From: Bacillus sp. EAC
GTDB lineage: Bacteria > Bacillota > Bacilli > Bacillales > Bacillaceae_G
DNA length: 64,000 nucleotides
Direction of reading: 5' to 3'
Assembly (NCBI RefSeq): GCF_002156875.1
Contig: NZ_NCSY01000014.1
Location: forward strand, 1-64,000
Part shown: piece by piece, positions 10,874 through 20,755 of the stretch
Position numbering within the stretch: the stretch's first letter is position 1
Layout: every line of letters begins with the position of its first letter
Program-made: the position numbers and the translations under genes
The notes under the pieces: model-generated
What the model was told of the DNA's origin: nothing
Databases searched by the model: none
Seen by the model: the letters and a program-made list of their open reading frames with translations, nothing else

Positions 10874-11257
10874 TTATTTGTTATAGTGTTTATTGCTTGC
10901 AGCATTCACTCCAAATATTGATCCTAACATACAGATTGCAAAAAAAATGGCATGATACATTAATTGTTCTTTTGAAAATGCGCGATCATATCCAAGGAAT
11001 TGGACAAAAAATACAACAACGGAATATGCACCGCTAGTTAATAATCCAAGAAGCCATCCTTTTTCTTTCCCCTTAGCTCCAGTCACAAAACCACCAATTA
11101 GCATGATAATGAATGAAAGAATAAAAGTAGTCGAGGTAACGCTTGCTTCTGTAAGTGAAGTTAATCTCAGTATTAATGATAAAATTAAGCTAATTGACAA
11201 TACTAATAATAAAATGGTTAAGACACCATAAGAGACAGCTACTGCTGTTTTTTTCAT
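10874..11257 (-). CDS. TIGR04086-type (YrzE-like) membrane protein
   Basis: The 127-residue protein consists almost entirely of four predicted membrane helices (about 7-32, 39-60, 70-90, 100-120), with a GAKGKEKGW loop between helices 2 and 3. B. subtilis yrzE, of similar size and topology, occupies the same place next to yrbF/yajC. ATG follows AAGGGGGAA on the minus strand. Function unknown. Confidence 0.75.
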   Translation of the reverse strand: MKKTAVAVSYGVLTILLLVLSISLILSLILRLTSLTEASVTSTTFILSFIIMLIGGFVTGAKGKEKGWLLGLLTSGAYSVVVFFVQFLGYDRAFSKEQLMYHAIFFAICMLGSIFGVNAASNKHYNK

Positions 11258-11420
11258 TCAAATTCCCCCTTGTACACTCTTTAATACAAGCATATTCATA
11301 AGATGAATTTTTAGAATACTTATAGCATAAATACAGATAGTAAAATTAAGAACTAATTACAAAAAAATATTAAAACTTTAATAAAAGAGATTTTAAATTA
11401 ATTGTAGTTGTAAAAGAAGA

Positions 11421-11530
11421 TGTTTGGAGTGAAGATGAGTGACTTATGTGAGAGCAGCGAGTTAGGGAGAACCTACAGGAAGCACACTACTTGCCCCACA
11501 GAAAGCGAACATCTTGGAGTGGAAATCTAC
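11421..11530 (+). repeat. Family A structured repeat, degenerate copy A1
   Basis: This diverged copy keeps the framing GTTTGGAGTG start and the conserved 3' part, CCCCACAGAAAGCGAACATC then TTGGAGTGGAAAT. The middle is altered. It is the main content of the 383-base gap 11258-11640; the rest of that gap is AT-rich with nothing else recognised. Confidence 0.7.
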
Positions 11531-11640
11531 AAAACTTCATTATTAATAGCAACTAAGTATACGTAAAACAGACTTTTAGAAAAAGTTGTTAATAATACAT
11601 ATTTAAGCAAATTAAGTCGGTTTGAATGTGAGGTCTCAAC

Positions 11641-12288
11641 ATGGAAATAGGTTCGATGACAATGCGTACGATTGCGATCTATTTAATCATAGCGTTTTTC
11701 TTCCGAATAATGGGGAAAAGAGAAATTGGTGAATTAAGTTTATTAGATTTAGTTGTCTATATTTTATTGACTGAAATAGCAGCTATTGGAATCGAAAGTC
11801 ATAATGAACCAATTTTTAAAGTTGCATATCCTATGTTACTAATCGTAGTCATTCAAATAATATTTTCATTTATTTCACTTAAAAGCGTAAAATTCAGGAA
11901 ACTATTAGATGGTCATCCGGTTTTAATCATTTCGAATGGTAAAGTAAATGATAAAGAAATGAGAAAGCAAAGATACACTTTTGATGATTTATTGTTGCAA
12001 TTAAGAGAAAAGGATATCGGGGATATACGAGAAGTTGACTATGCGATCCTCGAACCAACAGGAAAACTATCCGTTTTTAAGAAGGATGCAAATAATGCAA
12101 ATCGTAGCTCACTGACTTTTCCTCTTATACTCGATGGAATCGTTCAAGAAGACAATTTAAAGCATTATAATAAAGATAAAGTGTGGTTACTACAGCAATT
12201 AAAAAGTAACGGATATACTAGCGTAGAACAGGTGTCTTACTGTAGTTTGTTAGATGATGAGATCTTTATAGATAACAAAGTTGAGTAA
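11641..12288 (+). CDS. yrbG: DUF421 family membrane protein (YrbG-like)
   Basis: The 215-residue protein begins with three membrane helices (about 8-27, 36-54, 60-78). The soluble part carries family-typical FRKLLDGHPVLIISNGKV and RKQRYTFDDLLLQLREKDIGDIREVDYAILEPTGKLSV. DUF421/YetF proteins include SpoVA-linked membrane proteins, but the role of YrbG is not established. ATG with a weak GAGG upstream. Located before spoVB as in B. subtilis. Confidence 0.85.
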   Translation: MEIGSMTMRTIAIYLIIAFFFRIMGKREIGELSLLDLVVYILLTEIAAIGIESHNEPIFKVAYPMLLIVVIQIIFSFISLKSVKFRKLLDGHPVLIISNGKVNDKEMRKQRYTFDDLLLQLREKDIGDIREVDYAILEPTGKLSVFKKDANNANRSSLTFPLILDGIVQEDNLKHYNKDKVWLLQQLKSNGYTSVEQVSYCSLLDDEIFIDNKVE

Positions 12289-12289
12289 C

Positions 12290-12336
12290 AAAATGCCAAT
12301 TATTCGCTTGATTTGCTGAATAATTGGCATTTTAAT
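12290..12336. terminator. Bidirectional terminator between yrbG and spoVB
   Basis: A 16-bp stem, AAAATGCCAATTATTC with its exact complement at 12318-12333, lies between convergent genes and has a T-run on the + strand. Confidence 0.9.
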
Positions 12337-12339
12337 TTT

Positions 12340-13896
12340 TTATCTAGGCATTAATTTTTTGAAAAATGGGATTCGGATGATTTCATCTTTCTTTACTAAG
12401 TTAAATAAAAGAATTAATAGGAAGTACATTAGAGTTACGATAGAAATACTCGTTAAGGTTTGTACTAATAAAGAAGATGAAAACACAACAAAATGTTTTA
12501 TAAAAGAACCTAAATAAATGCAGGCTCCTAAGACTATTAAGCAATAGACATAATCTTTAATGTAAATAGTGAAGTGTATGGCTTTTAATACTGTAAAATA
12601 ATGCAAAACGGTAATTGTTACGATACTAATATTCATCGCTAAAATGACACCAGTAATTCCAAATTTTGGATTTGTTGCAAGTAATAATATACATGCAATT
12701 TTAACGACGGAGCCGACAAAACTATTGATCATTGCAGAATTTGCCATGTTAAGTGCTTGAAGAACTGCTTGAAGTGGACCTTGGAAGTAGTAAAAAATAA
12801 AGCAAGGTGCTAATAAAAGGATAAATGGAGTTGCTTGGTCACTTTTATACATTAAAGTTAATATTGGAGAAGCAAATACATAAAGGATAACAACGGACCA
12901 ACCACCTGCAATCATTGAATAGCGAAGGGACTGTTGTAATCTTCTTTCAACTGTAACTCGGTCTTTTTTTGCCATCGCTTCACTGATAGCAGGAACAAGC
13001 GATGTTGATAAAGCGTAAGTAATAAATGCTGGTAATAATAATAAAGGTAACGCATACCCAGAGAGTAAACCATATTGTTTAGTAGCAGCTACTGCTGTTA
13101 AACCAGCGAGGGCTAAACTTTGAGAAACAACGATCGGTTCTAAAAACATAGAAATTGATCCAATCAATCTACTACCAGTTGTAGGTAAAGCGATACTTAA
13201 TAAGTCACTTAATGTTTTTCTTCCATCTTTAATATTTGTCTTAAAACCAGTTAGGAATTTCGCATTCTTTTCCTTTTTGAAAACATACAACATATACATT
13301 AATGATGCTAATTCACCGAATACAGATGAAATGATCGCGCCACTGGCAGCAAATTCAACTCCATAAGGTAAAAATGTCTTTGTACAAACAGCTACTAATA
13401 CGATTCTGACAACTTGTTCGATAACTTGAGAAAATGATGACGGACGCATATTTTGTACACCTTGGAAGTAACCACGTAATACGGATGAAATAGCAATAAT
13501 AGGAACAACAGGTGCAATTGCGATTAACGGATACATTGTTCGTTCGTCGGTTAATAAATTTTTAGCAATAAAAGGCGCAAGTGAAATCATTGCAGTAGTA
13601 AAAATAATACTGAGGATTCCCGTGATCGTCATCGATACAGCTAAAATTTTCTTAATTCGATCTTGTCTATTTTGTGCCATTGCTTCTGCAATTAATTTGG
13701 ATATTGCGATAGGTAACCCTAATTGAGTAAGAGTCATTACTAGAAATAATGTAGGAACAGCCATCATATATAATCCGACGCCCTCTACACCCATTATTCG
13801 AGCAACAACAATGCGATTAAAAAACCCTAATATTCTCGTTATTAGCCCTGCAATGAGTAAAAAAAACGTTCCTCTTAAAAACGTTTGCTTCGTCAT
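12340..13896 (-). CDS. spoVB: Stage V sporulation protein B, MOP-superfamily flippase
   Basis: SpoVB (518 residues from the chosen start) is a multi-pass member of the MurJ/MATE-like MOP superfamily, needed for spore cortex synthesis and believed to flip lipid-linked cortex precursors. The N-terminus MTKQTFLRGT...RILGFFNRIVVARIMG...GVGLYMMAVPT is characteristic, and about 14 membrane helices can be traced. The frame stays open to 13968, but the ATG at 13896 has the Shine-Dalgarno GAAGGTGG and the family start. Confidence 0.93.
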   Translation of the reverse strand: MTKQTFLRGTFFLLIAGLITRILGFFNRIVVARIMGVEGVGLYMMAVPTLFLVMTLTQLGLPIAISKLIAEAMAQNRQDRIKKILAVSMTITGILSIIFTTAMISLAPFIAKNLLTDERTMYPLIAIAPVVPIIAISSVLRGYFQGVQNMRPSSFSQVIEQVVRIVLVAVCTKTFLPYGVEFAASGAIISSVFGELASLMYMLYVFKKEKNAKFLTGFKTNIKDGRKTLSDLLSIALPTTGSRLIGSISMFLEPIVVSQSLALAGLTAVAATKQYGLLSGYALPLLLLPAFITYALSTSLVPAISEAMAKKDRVTVERRLQQSLRYSMIAGGWSVVILYVFASPILTLMYKSDQATPFILLLAPCFIFYYFQGPLQAVLQALNMANSAMINSFVGSVVKIACILLLATNPKFGITGVILAMNISIVTITVLHYFTVLKAIHFTIYIKDYVYCLIVLGACIYLGSFIKHFVVFSSSLLVQTLTSISIVTLMYFLLILLFNLVKKDEIIRIPFFKKLMPR

Positions 13897-14051
13897 AACG
13901 TTTACCACCTTCTCAAACTGCCTAGAATGATTTACAATTATATATATGCTAGAAAAGTAACCAAGCATGACAAGTTCAACATCAAGAGACTGAAATAATA
14001 ATGGACTAAAATTATTTTTCTAAATATACAGAAAAATTAGGAGGGAAGAGT

Positions 14052-14330
14052 ATGTCGATATTTCATGAACAAGTTGCTGAATTTAAACCGAAACTACGTG
14101 TAGTTCTGGAAAGTAAGTTGGAAGAGTTTAAAATGCTTGGATACGATACGGTTAGTGGAGAAGAATTGTGGCAATGTCTTGAGAAAACTTTATGGCGAAA
14201 GAATGAGGAAGAACCAAAGCTTTTTCAACTTGTAGAAGACATACTCTCATTAACGGTAAATGATTATATGAATTTTATTCGAATTGAATCGTTTAAATCT
14301 CCAATTTGGCAGTTTGGTGAGTCAATATAA
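14052..14330 (+). CDS. comN: ComN-like post-transcriptional regulator (YrzD)
   Basis: The 92-residue helical protein (FKPKLRVVLESKLEEFKMLGYD... DYMNFIRIESFK) lies between spoVB and secDF, exactly where B. subtilis has comN/yrzD. ComN controls comE mRNA and interacts with DivIVA. It is transcribed divergently from spoVB. ATG follows AGGAGGGAAG. Assignment rests on length, composition and synteny. Confidence 0.8.
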   Translation: MSIFHEQVAEFKPKLRVVLESKLEEFKMLGYDTVSGEELWQCLEKTLWRKNEEEPKLFQLVEDILSLTVNDYMNFIRIESFKSPIWQFGESI

Positions 14331-14433
14331 CCAATAATTGACAATAAAAAAAATGTCTTTGTATAATAAAAGAAAGAATACATACCATTATTTGTACTAA
14401 GACTTGGACATGATAGAGGAGGAAATTCACAAC

Positions 14434-16671
14434 ATGGTGAAGCGTAACAGAATCGTTGCCTTCTTCTTAATTATTGCTGTATTAGCAGCAGTAATAGGCA
14501 CAACTGTATTTGGTACTGCAAAAAACATAAAGCTTGGCCTTGATTTACAAGGTGGCTTTGAAGTACTTTATAAAGTTAAACCGATCAAAGAAGACGACAA
14601 AATTAATAAAAATGTATTATTAAGTACTGCAAAAGCACTTGAGAAACGTGTAAACGTATTAGGTGTTAGTGAACCGAATATTCAAGTTGAAGGAAAAGAT
14701 CGAATCCGTGTTCAATTAGCTGGTGTAAAAGATCAAGCTAAAGCTCGTGATATTCTTTCAACTGAAGCGAATTTAACAATTCGTGATGTGAACGACAAGG
14801 TGTTAATGACAGGGGCAGACTTAAAAGAGGGTGCTTCTAAGCAAACATTTGATCAAATGGGTAAAGCAAGTGTATCGATTACGTTTAAAGATGCTAATAA
14901 AGTTAAAGATGTAACAACAAAGGTTCTACAAATGGGTGCTCCAAATAATATGATGGTTATTTGGTTAGATTTTAAAGAAGGCCAGGATTCGTTTAAAAAA
15001 GAATCAGCTAAGCCAAAACCAAAGTTCTTATCAGCTGCAAGTGTAAATCAAGTATTTACTGATGATTCATTATCAATTGTTGGTTCTACATTCACAGTTG
15101 AAAGTGCAAAAGAACTTGCGGATTTATTAAATGCAGGAGCACTTCCTGTACATCTTGAAGAAATGTACTCAACTTCAATCGGTGCAAAATTTGGTACAGA
15201 TGCACTTCATGAAACAATCTTTGCTGGGATTATCGGAGTATCGGTTATCTTCTTGTTTATGCTTTATTTCTACCGTTTCCCAGGCTTAATCGCTAGCATT
15301 ATGTTAATGGCGTATACTTTTGTGACTTTACTTGTATTTGATTGGATGAATGCAGTATTAACTCTCCCAGGTATCGCGGCATTAATACTAGGGGTTGGTA
15401 TCGCGGTTGATAATAATATAATTACGTTTGAACGTTTGAAGGACGAGCTTAAATTAGGTAAGTCAGTTGCATCAGCATATCGTGCAGGAAATCAACGTTC
15501 ATTTGGTACAATTTTTGATGCGAATATAACAACATTACTTGCTGCAGTTGTACTATTTTCTTTTGGTACAAGTTCAGTAAAAGGATTTGCGACAAGTTTA
15601 ATTGTAAGTATTTTAGTGAGCTTTTTAACTGCTGTATTTGGAACTCGCTTATTACTTTCATTATTAGTTCAAAGTCGTTACTTAAATAATAAAAAAACTT
15701 GGTTTGGTGTTAAGAAAAGTGAGATTCTAGGTTTAAATCATAACTTAGCACATCCACCTACAAAATATGATAAAGTCGATTTTGTTAAGGTTGGCCGTAA
15801 GTTTGTTTATTTCTCAATCGTTACTTTAATCATCGGAGTCATCATACTTGCAGTCTTCCGTTTGAATTTAGGGATTGATTTTGCGAGTGGAACTCGAGTT
15901 ACATTCGAATCGAAATCTGCTGTTACAAAACAGGTTGTTAATAGTGAATTATCGAAAATGAATCTTACTCCTGAGAGTACTACAATTTCAACAAACGGTG
16001 CTAAAGCCGGTTCAATTGCTTTCAAAGGTGTATTATCAAAAGATGAAATTAATGCATTGAAAAAAGATTTTACTTCTAAATTTGGAATCGAACCGAATGT
16101 AAGTACAGTTGACCCAGTAGTAGGTAAAGAATTAGCTGCTAATGCAATAAAAGCGCTAATTATCGCTTCAGTTGGAATTATTCTTTATGTATCATTACGA
16201 TTCCAATTCTCATATGCAATTGCTTCAGTAATTGCCTTACTACATGACGCATTTTTCATCATCGTAGTCTTCAGTATTTTTAGATTAGAAGTGGATATTA
16301 CATTTATTGCTGCGGTATTAACGATCGTTGGTTATTCAATTAATGACTCGATTGTTACGTTTGACCGTGTGCGTGAAAATATGAAACTGAAGAAGAAGAT
16401 TCGTACTAGAGAAGAATTAAATGAAATCGTAAATGAGTCGATTCGTCAAACATTAGGACGTTCAGTAAAAACAGTTCTAACTGTTGTGTTGGCAGTACTG
16501 GCATTACTATTATTTGGAAGTCATGCAATACTTAACTTCTCAATCGCTTTATTAGTAGGGTTAGTAGTAGGAACATATTCTTCAATCTTTATTGCTTCAC
16601 AAATTTGGTTATTTATTAAAGGTCGTGAACTTGATAAAAATCAAGTAATAGAGACAGAAGAAGCTAAATAA
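14434..16671 (+). CDS. secDF: Fused protein translocase subunit SecDF
   Basis: One 745-residue chain joins SecD and SecF, as in other Bacillus. SecD signature LGLDLQGGFEVLYKV lies near residue 25, with the periplasmic P1-like domain (about 35-250) and six membrane helices to about 435. The SecF half starts near KFVYFSIVTLIIG, with LNLGIDFASGTRV and a second set of six helices. The complex uses the proton gradient to help complete Sec export; YajC, also in this window, is its partner. The frame opens at 14404, but ATG 14434 behind AGAGGAGG is preferred. Confidence 0.96.
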   Translation: MVKRNRIVAFFLIIAVLAAVIGTTVFGTAKNIKLGLDLQGGFEVLYKVKPIKEDDKINKNVLLSTAKALEKRVNVLGVSEPNIQVEGKDRIRVQLAGVKDQAKARDILSTEANLTIRDVNDKVLMTGADLKEGASKQTFDQMGKASVSITFKDANKVKDVTTKVLQMGAPNNMMVIWLDFKEGQDSFKKESAKPKPKFLSAASVNQVFTDDSLSIVGSTFTVESAKELADLLNAGALPVHLEEMYSTSIGAKFGTDALHETIFAGIIGVSVIFLFMLYFYRFPGLIASIMLMAYTFVTLLVFDWMNAVLTLPGIAALILGVGIAVDNNIITFERLKDELKLGKSVASAYRAGNQRSFGTIFDANITTLLAAVVLFSFGTSSVKGFATSLIVSILVSFLTAVFGTRLLLSLLVQSRYLNNKKTWFGVKKSEILGLNHNLAHPPTKYDKVDFVKVGRKFVYFSIVTLIIGVIILAVFRLNLGIDFASGTRVTFESKSAVTKQVVNSELSKMNLTPESTTISTNGAKAGSIAFKGVLSKDEINALKKDFTSKFGIEPNVSTVDPVVGKELAANAIKALIIASVGIILYVSLRFQFSYAIASVIALLHDAFFIIVVFSIFRLEVDITFIAAVLTIVGYSINDSIVTFDRVRENMKLKKKIRTREELNEIVNESIRQTLGRSVKTVLTVVLAVLALLLFGSHAILNFSIALLVGLVVGTYSSIFIASQIWLFIKGRELDKNQVIETEEAK

Positions 16672-16676
16672 ATTTT

Positions 16677-16711
16677 AAAAAGGGTATAAGCTAATGCTTA
16701 TACTCTTTTTT
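16677..16711 (+). terminator. Terminator of secDF
   Basis: AAAAAGGGTATAAGC pairs with GCTTATACTCTTTTT (one wobble) around TAAT, just after the stop codon. Confidence 0.9.
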
Positions 16712-16778
16712 GTTTTAGATTATGACAAATTGAAAATACTATTTTAATGTGTAGATTTAAAGGAAGTAGGTACAAAGC

Positions 16779-17690
16779 ATGGAACAAGATGAAAGGTATA
16801 GGGAAGCCAGAAAAGGAGCGTATATCGGAATATATGGTAATTTACTTTTAGCAATTGTTAAAGTAATTATTGGTTACATAGGAAATAGTAAGGCATTAAT
16901 GGCAGATGCAGTTCATTCAGCATCTGATGTAGTAGGCTCATTGGCTGTATTATTCGGTCTTAGAGCGGCTAAAATGCCTCCGGATGAGGATCATCCTTAT
17001 GGACATGGGAAAGCTGAGTCAATTGCAGCTATTATCGTTGCGGTTCTTTTATTTATCGTTGGCATAGAAATAGGAAAATCATCCATAACATCTTTTTTTA
17101 AACCAATCCATTCTCCAGAATTAATCGCATTATTAGCTGCATTTATATCAATCTTTTTAAAAGAATGGATGTTCAGATATAAATATGCGCTTGGGAAGAA
17201 GTTAAATAGTGATGCAATCATCGCAAATGCATATGAACATCGATCTGATGTATATTCTTCTGCTGCTGCAATGATTGGAATTGGGATTGCGATACTTGGT
17301 ACTAAGTTCAATATGCCAGTCCTTTTATATGCTGATCCAGCTGCTGGGTTAATTGTTGCAATTATGATTTTAAAAATGGCATGGGACATTGGGGCTGAAT
17401 CTATTCATACAACAATGGATCATGTCCTCCATGAAGAAGAAATTGAACCATATAAAGACATCGTTCGAAACATAGAAGGGGTAAGAGAAATAAATACTCT
17501 TTACGCTAGAGAGCATGGTTATTATGTCATTATTGATATTAAAGTATCAGTCGATCCTTATATCACTGTTGAGGAAGGTCATAAAATTGGAAAAAGTGTG
17601 AAAGCCAAACTAATGGAGCAGGATGATGTTGAAAATGTTTTTGTCCATATTAATCCATACAATGATAAAAATAACACTTTCATACCCTAA
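16779..17690 (+). CDS. Cation diffusion facilitator family metal exporter
   Basis: The 303-residue protein has six predicted membrane helices (about 15-205) and a C-terminal cytoplasmic dimer domain (about 210-300). The helix-2 site is H46xxxD50 (AVHSASD). At helix 5 the usual HHRSD is YEHRSD, so Glu153 replaces the first His ahead of Asp157. The DEDHPYGHGKAE loop is typical. CDF proteins export Zn, Fe, Mn or similar ions for protons; the changed site prevents a confident metal call. Start ATG after AAGGAAG. It stands alone between secDF and recJ. Confidence 0.9.
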   Translation: MEQDERYREARKGAYIGIYGNLLLAIVKVIIGYIGNSKALMADAVHSASDVVGSLAVLFGLRAAKMPPDEDHPYGHGKAESIAAIIVAVLLFIVGIEIGKSSITSFFKPIHSPELIALLAAFISIFLKEWMFRYKYALGKKLNSDAIIANAYEHRSDVYSSAAAMIGIGIAILGTKFNMPVLLYADPAAGLIVAIMILKMAWDIGAESIHTTMDHVLHEEEIEPYKDIVRNIEGVREINTLYAREHGYYVIIDIKVSVDPYITVEEGHKIGKSVKAKLMEQDDVENVFVHINPYNDKNNTFIP

Positions 17691-17707
17691 GATTACTTTA
17701 GTATAAT
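17679..17707 (+). promoter_or_regulatory. Candidate sigma-A promoter of recJ-apt
   Basis: TTCATA, 17 bases, TATAAT (17702-17707), about 24 bases before the recJ start. The -35 overlaps the 3' end of the CDF gene. Confidence 0.45.
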
Positions 17708-17730
17708 AGTACAGTTAGGGGTGAAAAGAT

Positions 17731-20082
17731 TTGTTAAAGTCAAAAGCACGTTGGAAACCGAAGTCATCGAATCAACAGGAAGAGCAACTATTAAGTAAAG
17801 AATTACAGATATCCCCTCTTTTAGCTAAACTACTTGTTACTCGCGGGTTAACAACCATTGAATCAGCAAAGCAGTTTTTATATGAAGATCAAATGAGTTT
17901 TCATGACCCGTTTTTATTAGAGGGTATGGACATTTCGATTGACAGAGTGTTTCAAGCGATAGAAGAAAACGAAAAAATATTAATCTTTGGTGATTATGAT
18001 GCAGATGGAGTAAGTAGTACATCTGTATTGTATTTGACATTAAAAGAATTAGAAGCAAATGTAGATTATTATATTCCTAACCGATTTACGGAAGGATATG
18101 GACCGAATAATAATGCCTTTAAGTGGGCACATGAACAAGGCTACTCATTAATCATAACAGTTGATACTGGAATTTCTGCAGCAAATGAAGTTGATTTTGC
18201 AAATGAACTTGGTATTGATGTCATCATAACTGATCATCATGAACCGCCTGAAGAACTACCAAAAGCATTCGCAATTATTCATCCGAAACTTAGTCCAAGC
18301 TATCCGTTTAAAGAATTAGCTGGAGTAGGTGTTGTATTTAAATTTGCATCTGCATTATTAGGTAGAGAGCCTGAAGAATATATGGAGCTTGTTTCAATTG
18401 GTACTGTTGCAGATTTAGTACCACTAGTTGACGAAAATCGTTTAATCGTAAAGCTAGGAGTGAGACAGCTTAAGCAAACGAATAGAGTTGGTCTTAAAGC
18501 TTTACTTGAAATCAGTGGAGTATCACATGAATCAATAAGTGAAGAAACAATCGGTTTTGCAATTGGACCAAGAATTAATGCTGTAGGACGCTTAGGTGAT
18601 GCAAAACCAGCAGTTGAACTTGTTTTAGAAAATGATCGTGAGATGGCAAGAACTAGAGCAGAGCAAATTGATTTACTTAATAGAGAACGACAAGAATTAG
18701 TATCTACTATGACTGAAGAAGCAATTAAACAAGTGCATAGTTTAGATAGTTCTTGCTCTAATAAAGTAATTATTGTTGCAAAAGAAGGATGGAACGCTGG
18801 TGTAGTTGGAATCGTTGCATCGAAACTAGTGGACCGTTTTTACAAACCGGTAATTGTGCTGAGTATCGATAGAGAAAAAGGGATTGCAAAAGGGTCTGCA
18901 AGGAGTATTGAAGGTTTTTCGTTATTCGAAAATTTAACAAAATGTAAAGATATTTTACCTCATTTTGGTGGACATACTCTTGCGGCGGGTATGACCTTAG
19001 CTATTGATGATTTGGAGCAATTGAGACATCGCTTAAATGAATTTGCAGATCAAATTATGTCAGATGATGATTTTATTCCACTTAAGGAAGTTGATTTGCT
19101 TTGCCAAGCAAATGAAATTTCAATTGCTTTTATAAATGAGTTAAACATGCTTGCACCTTTTGGCATGCATAATCCTAAGCCTGTATTGGAAATACAAGAA
19201 GTAGATTTCATAAATATAAAACAAATAGGGAACGAAGGTTCACATTTAAAACTTCAATTAAAAGACGACGTTACTTCCCTTGATGCCGTTGGCTTTGGGT
19301 TTGGACATGTTGTAAATGAAATTGCAAGTGGATCAAAAGTGTCTTGTTTAGGAATGGCTTCAATAAATGAGTGGAATGGTAAACGTAAACCTCAATTAAT
19401 GATCCAAGATATTAGCGTGAATCATTGGCAACTATTTGATTTAAGAGGTCAAGAGCCACACCGTTTAAATTTACCATCGAATGAGGAAAAGCTTGTATTT
19501 ATTCATCAATCGGATAATGATTATACCGAATTGAAAAATAAATATCCGATTTCTACATTCGTGTCATATGAATCGATTAATGATTCGGAGTTAAATATCC
19601 AACAAAATTACGTAATACTTTTAGATCTACCTGGATCAGAAAATGACTTACAAACTGTTTTCAAAAATGGAATTTCTGAACGAATTTATCTTGTTTTTAA
19701 TCAAGAAGAGTTGCATTTCTTTTCACCAATTCCGAGTAGAGAAAGTTTTAAAAAGTATTATTCAATTTTATCAAATACCAATCCATTTGACATGAAGATG
19801 TATGAAGTGGCATTATGTCGTAAGATGGGTTGGAAAAAAGAACAAGTAGATTTTATGACAAAGGTGTTTTTTGATTTAGAATTTGTTACAATAGAGGATG
19901 GGAAAATTCGTTTGTTGCCACAAACTGAGAAGAAAGATCTCTCTCTATCAAATACGTATGCCAAAAAACTAGCTAGTATTGAACTAGAACGTTTATTTCT
20001 GTACTCAAAATGTGATGAATTAACAGCATTTTTTCAAAATATGAAAAGTCATTTTTCCGAAAATGGGGAGGCACTTATTTAA
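17731..20082 (+). CDS. recJ: Single-stranded-DNA-specific exonuclease RecJ
   Basis: RecJ (783 residues) degrades single-stranded DNA 5' to 3' in recombination and repair. DHH-family metal motifs are clear: [11 protein letters not shown] (about 88-98), VDTGIS and TDHHEPP (about 168-174). The DHHA1 motif GGHTLAAGM is near 413, followed by the OB-fold. The long C-terminal extension (about 570-783) is typical of Bacillales RecJ. The start is TTG behind GGGGTGA. Its stop overlaps the apt start codon by one base. Confidence 0.96.
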   Translation: MLKSKARWKPKSSNQQEEQLLSKELQISPLLAKLLVTRGLTTIESAKQFLYEDQMSFHDPFLLEGMDISIDRVFQAIEENEKILIFGDYDADGVSSTSVLYLTLKELEANVDYYIPNRFTEGYGPNNNAFKWAHEQGYSLIITVDTGISAANEVDFANELGIDVIITDHHEPPEELPKAFAIIHPKLSPSYPFKELAGVGVVFKFASALLGREPEEYMELVSIGTVADLVPLVDENRLIVKLGVRQLKQTNRVGLKALLEISGVSHESISEETIGFAIGPRINAVGRLGDAKPAVELVLENDREMARTRAEQIDLLNRERQELVSTMTEEAIKQVHSLDSSCSNKVIIVAKEGWNAGVVGIVASKLVDRFYKPVIVLSIDREKGIAKGSARSIEGFSLFENLTKCKDILPHFGGHTLAAGMTLAIDDLEQLRHRLNEFADQIMSDDDFIPLKEVDLLCQANEISIAFINELNMLAPFGMHNPKPVLEIQEVDFINIKQIGNEGSHLKLQLKDDVTSLDAVGFGFGHVVNEIASGSKVSCLGMASINEWNGKRKPQLMIQDISVNHWQLFDLRGQEPHRLNLPSNEEKLVFIHQSDNDYTELKNKYPISTFVSYESINDSELNIQQNYVILLDLPGSENDLQTVFKNGISERIYLVFNQEELHFFSPIPSRESFKKYYSILSNTNPFDMKMYEVALCRKMGWKKEQVDFMTKVFFDLEFVTIEDGKIRLLPQTEKKDLSLSNTYAKKLASIELERLFLYSKCDELTAFFQNMKSHFSENGEALI

Positions 20083-20594
20083 TGAATTTGAAAGACTATA
20101 TTACAATCGTACCAAACTGGCCTAAAGAAGGGGTTCAGTTTAAAGATATTTCTTCATTAATGAATGATGGAAAAGCTTATAAAGAAGCTACTGATCAAAT
20201 TGTAGCTTATGCACAAGAAAAAAGTATTGATTTAATTGTTGGACCAGAAGCACGTGGATTTATTGTTGGATGTCCAATTTCTTATGCATTAGGTGTAGGT
20301 TTTGCACCAGTCCGTAAACCAGGTAAATTACCTCGTGAAGTGATTAGCTATAACTATGATTTAGAATATGGCACAAATACTTTAACAATGCATAAGGATG
20401 CGATTAAGCCAGGTCAGCGTGTATTAATTACAGATGACTTATTAGCTACTGGTGGAACGATTGAAGCAACGATCAATCTTGTTGAAGAACTTGGTGGAGT
20501 TGTAGTGGGTATTGCTTTCTTGATCGAACTTTCTTATTTAGAAGGTCGTAAAAAACTAGAAGGTTATGATATTTTCACATTAATGACATATTAA
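20082..20594 (+). CDS. apt: Adenine phosphoribosyltransferase
   Basis: Apt (170 residues) converts adenine and PRPP to AMP. The PRPP-binding loop [13 protein letters not shown] (about 122-134), the GPEARGF motif (near 63) and family-typical VRKPGKLP are intact. ATG overlaps the recJ stop (TAATG), with GGGGAGGC just upstream inside recJ, so translation is probably coupled. apt before relA is the usual Bacillus order. Confidence 0.97.
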   Translation: MNLKDYITIVPNWPKEGVQFKDISSLMNDGKAYKEATDQIVAYAQEKSIDLIVGPEARGFIVGCPISYALGVGFAPVRKPGKLPREVISYNYDLEYGTNTLTMHKDAIKPGQRVLITDDLLATGGTIEATINLVEELGGVVVGIAFLIELSYLEGRKKLEGYDIFTLMTY

Positions 20595-20622
20595 TAAATA
20601 ACATTATATAATGTTATAAGAT

Positions 20623-20655
20623 GGGGTACTCTGAATAATCAGGGTGCTCTTTTTC
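20623..20655 (+). terminator. Terminator of recJ-apt
   Basis: GGGGTACTCTGA pairs with TCAGGGTGCTCT (several G-T pairs) around ATAA, followed by a T-run. Confidence 0.7.
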
Positions 20656-20698
20656 TATCAAAGACTCGCAAAAAAAAATGAATTTTGACGACTCCTGC

Positions 20699-20727
20699 TT
20701 TACAAAAAACGAAATATTCACGATAAT
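20699..20727 (+). promoter_or_regulatory. Candidate sigma-A promoter of relA-dtd
   Basis: TTTACA, 17 bases, GATAAT, ending 28 bases before the relA start codon. Confidence 0.55.
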
Positions 20728-20755
20728 ATAAGAAATAAAGATTTAAGGTGATTAA

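Noticed and set aside
13897-13968. N-terminal extension of SpoVB of 24 residues
   Set aside because: The internal ATG has a good Shine-Dalgarno and begins with the family sequence.
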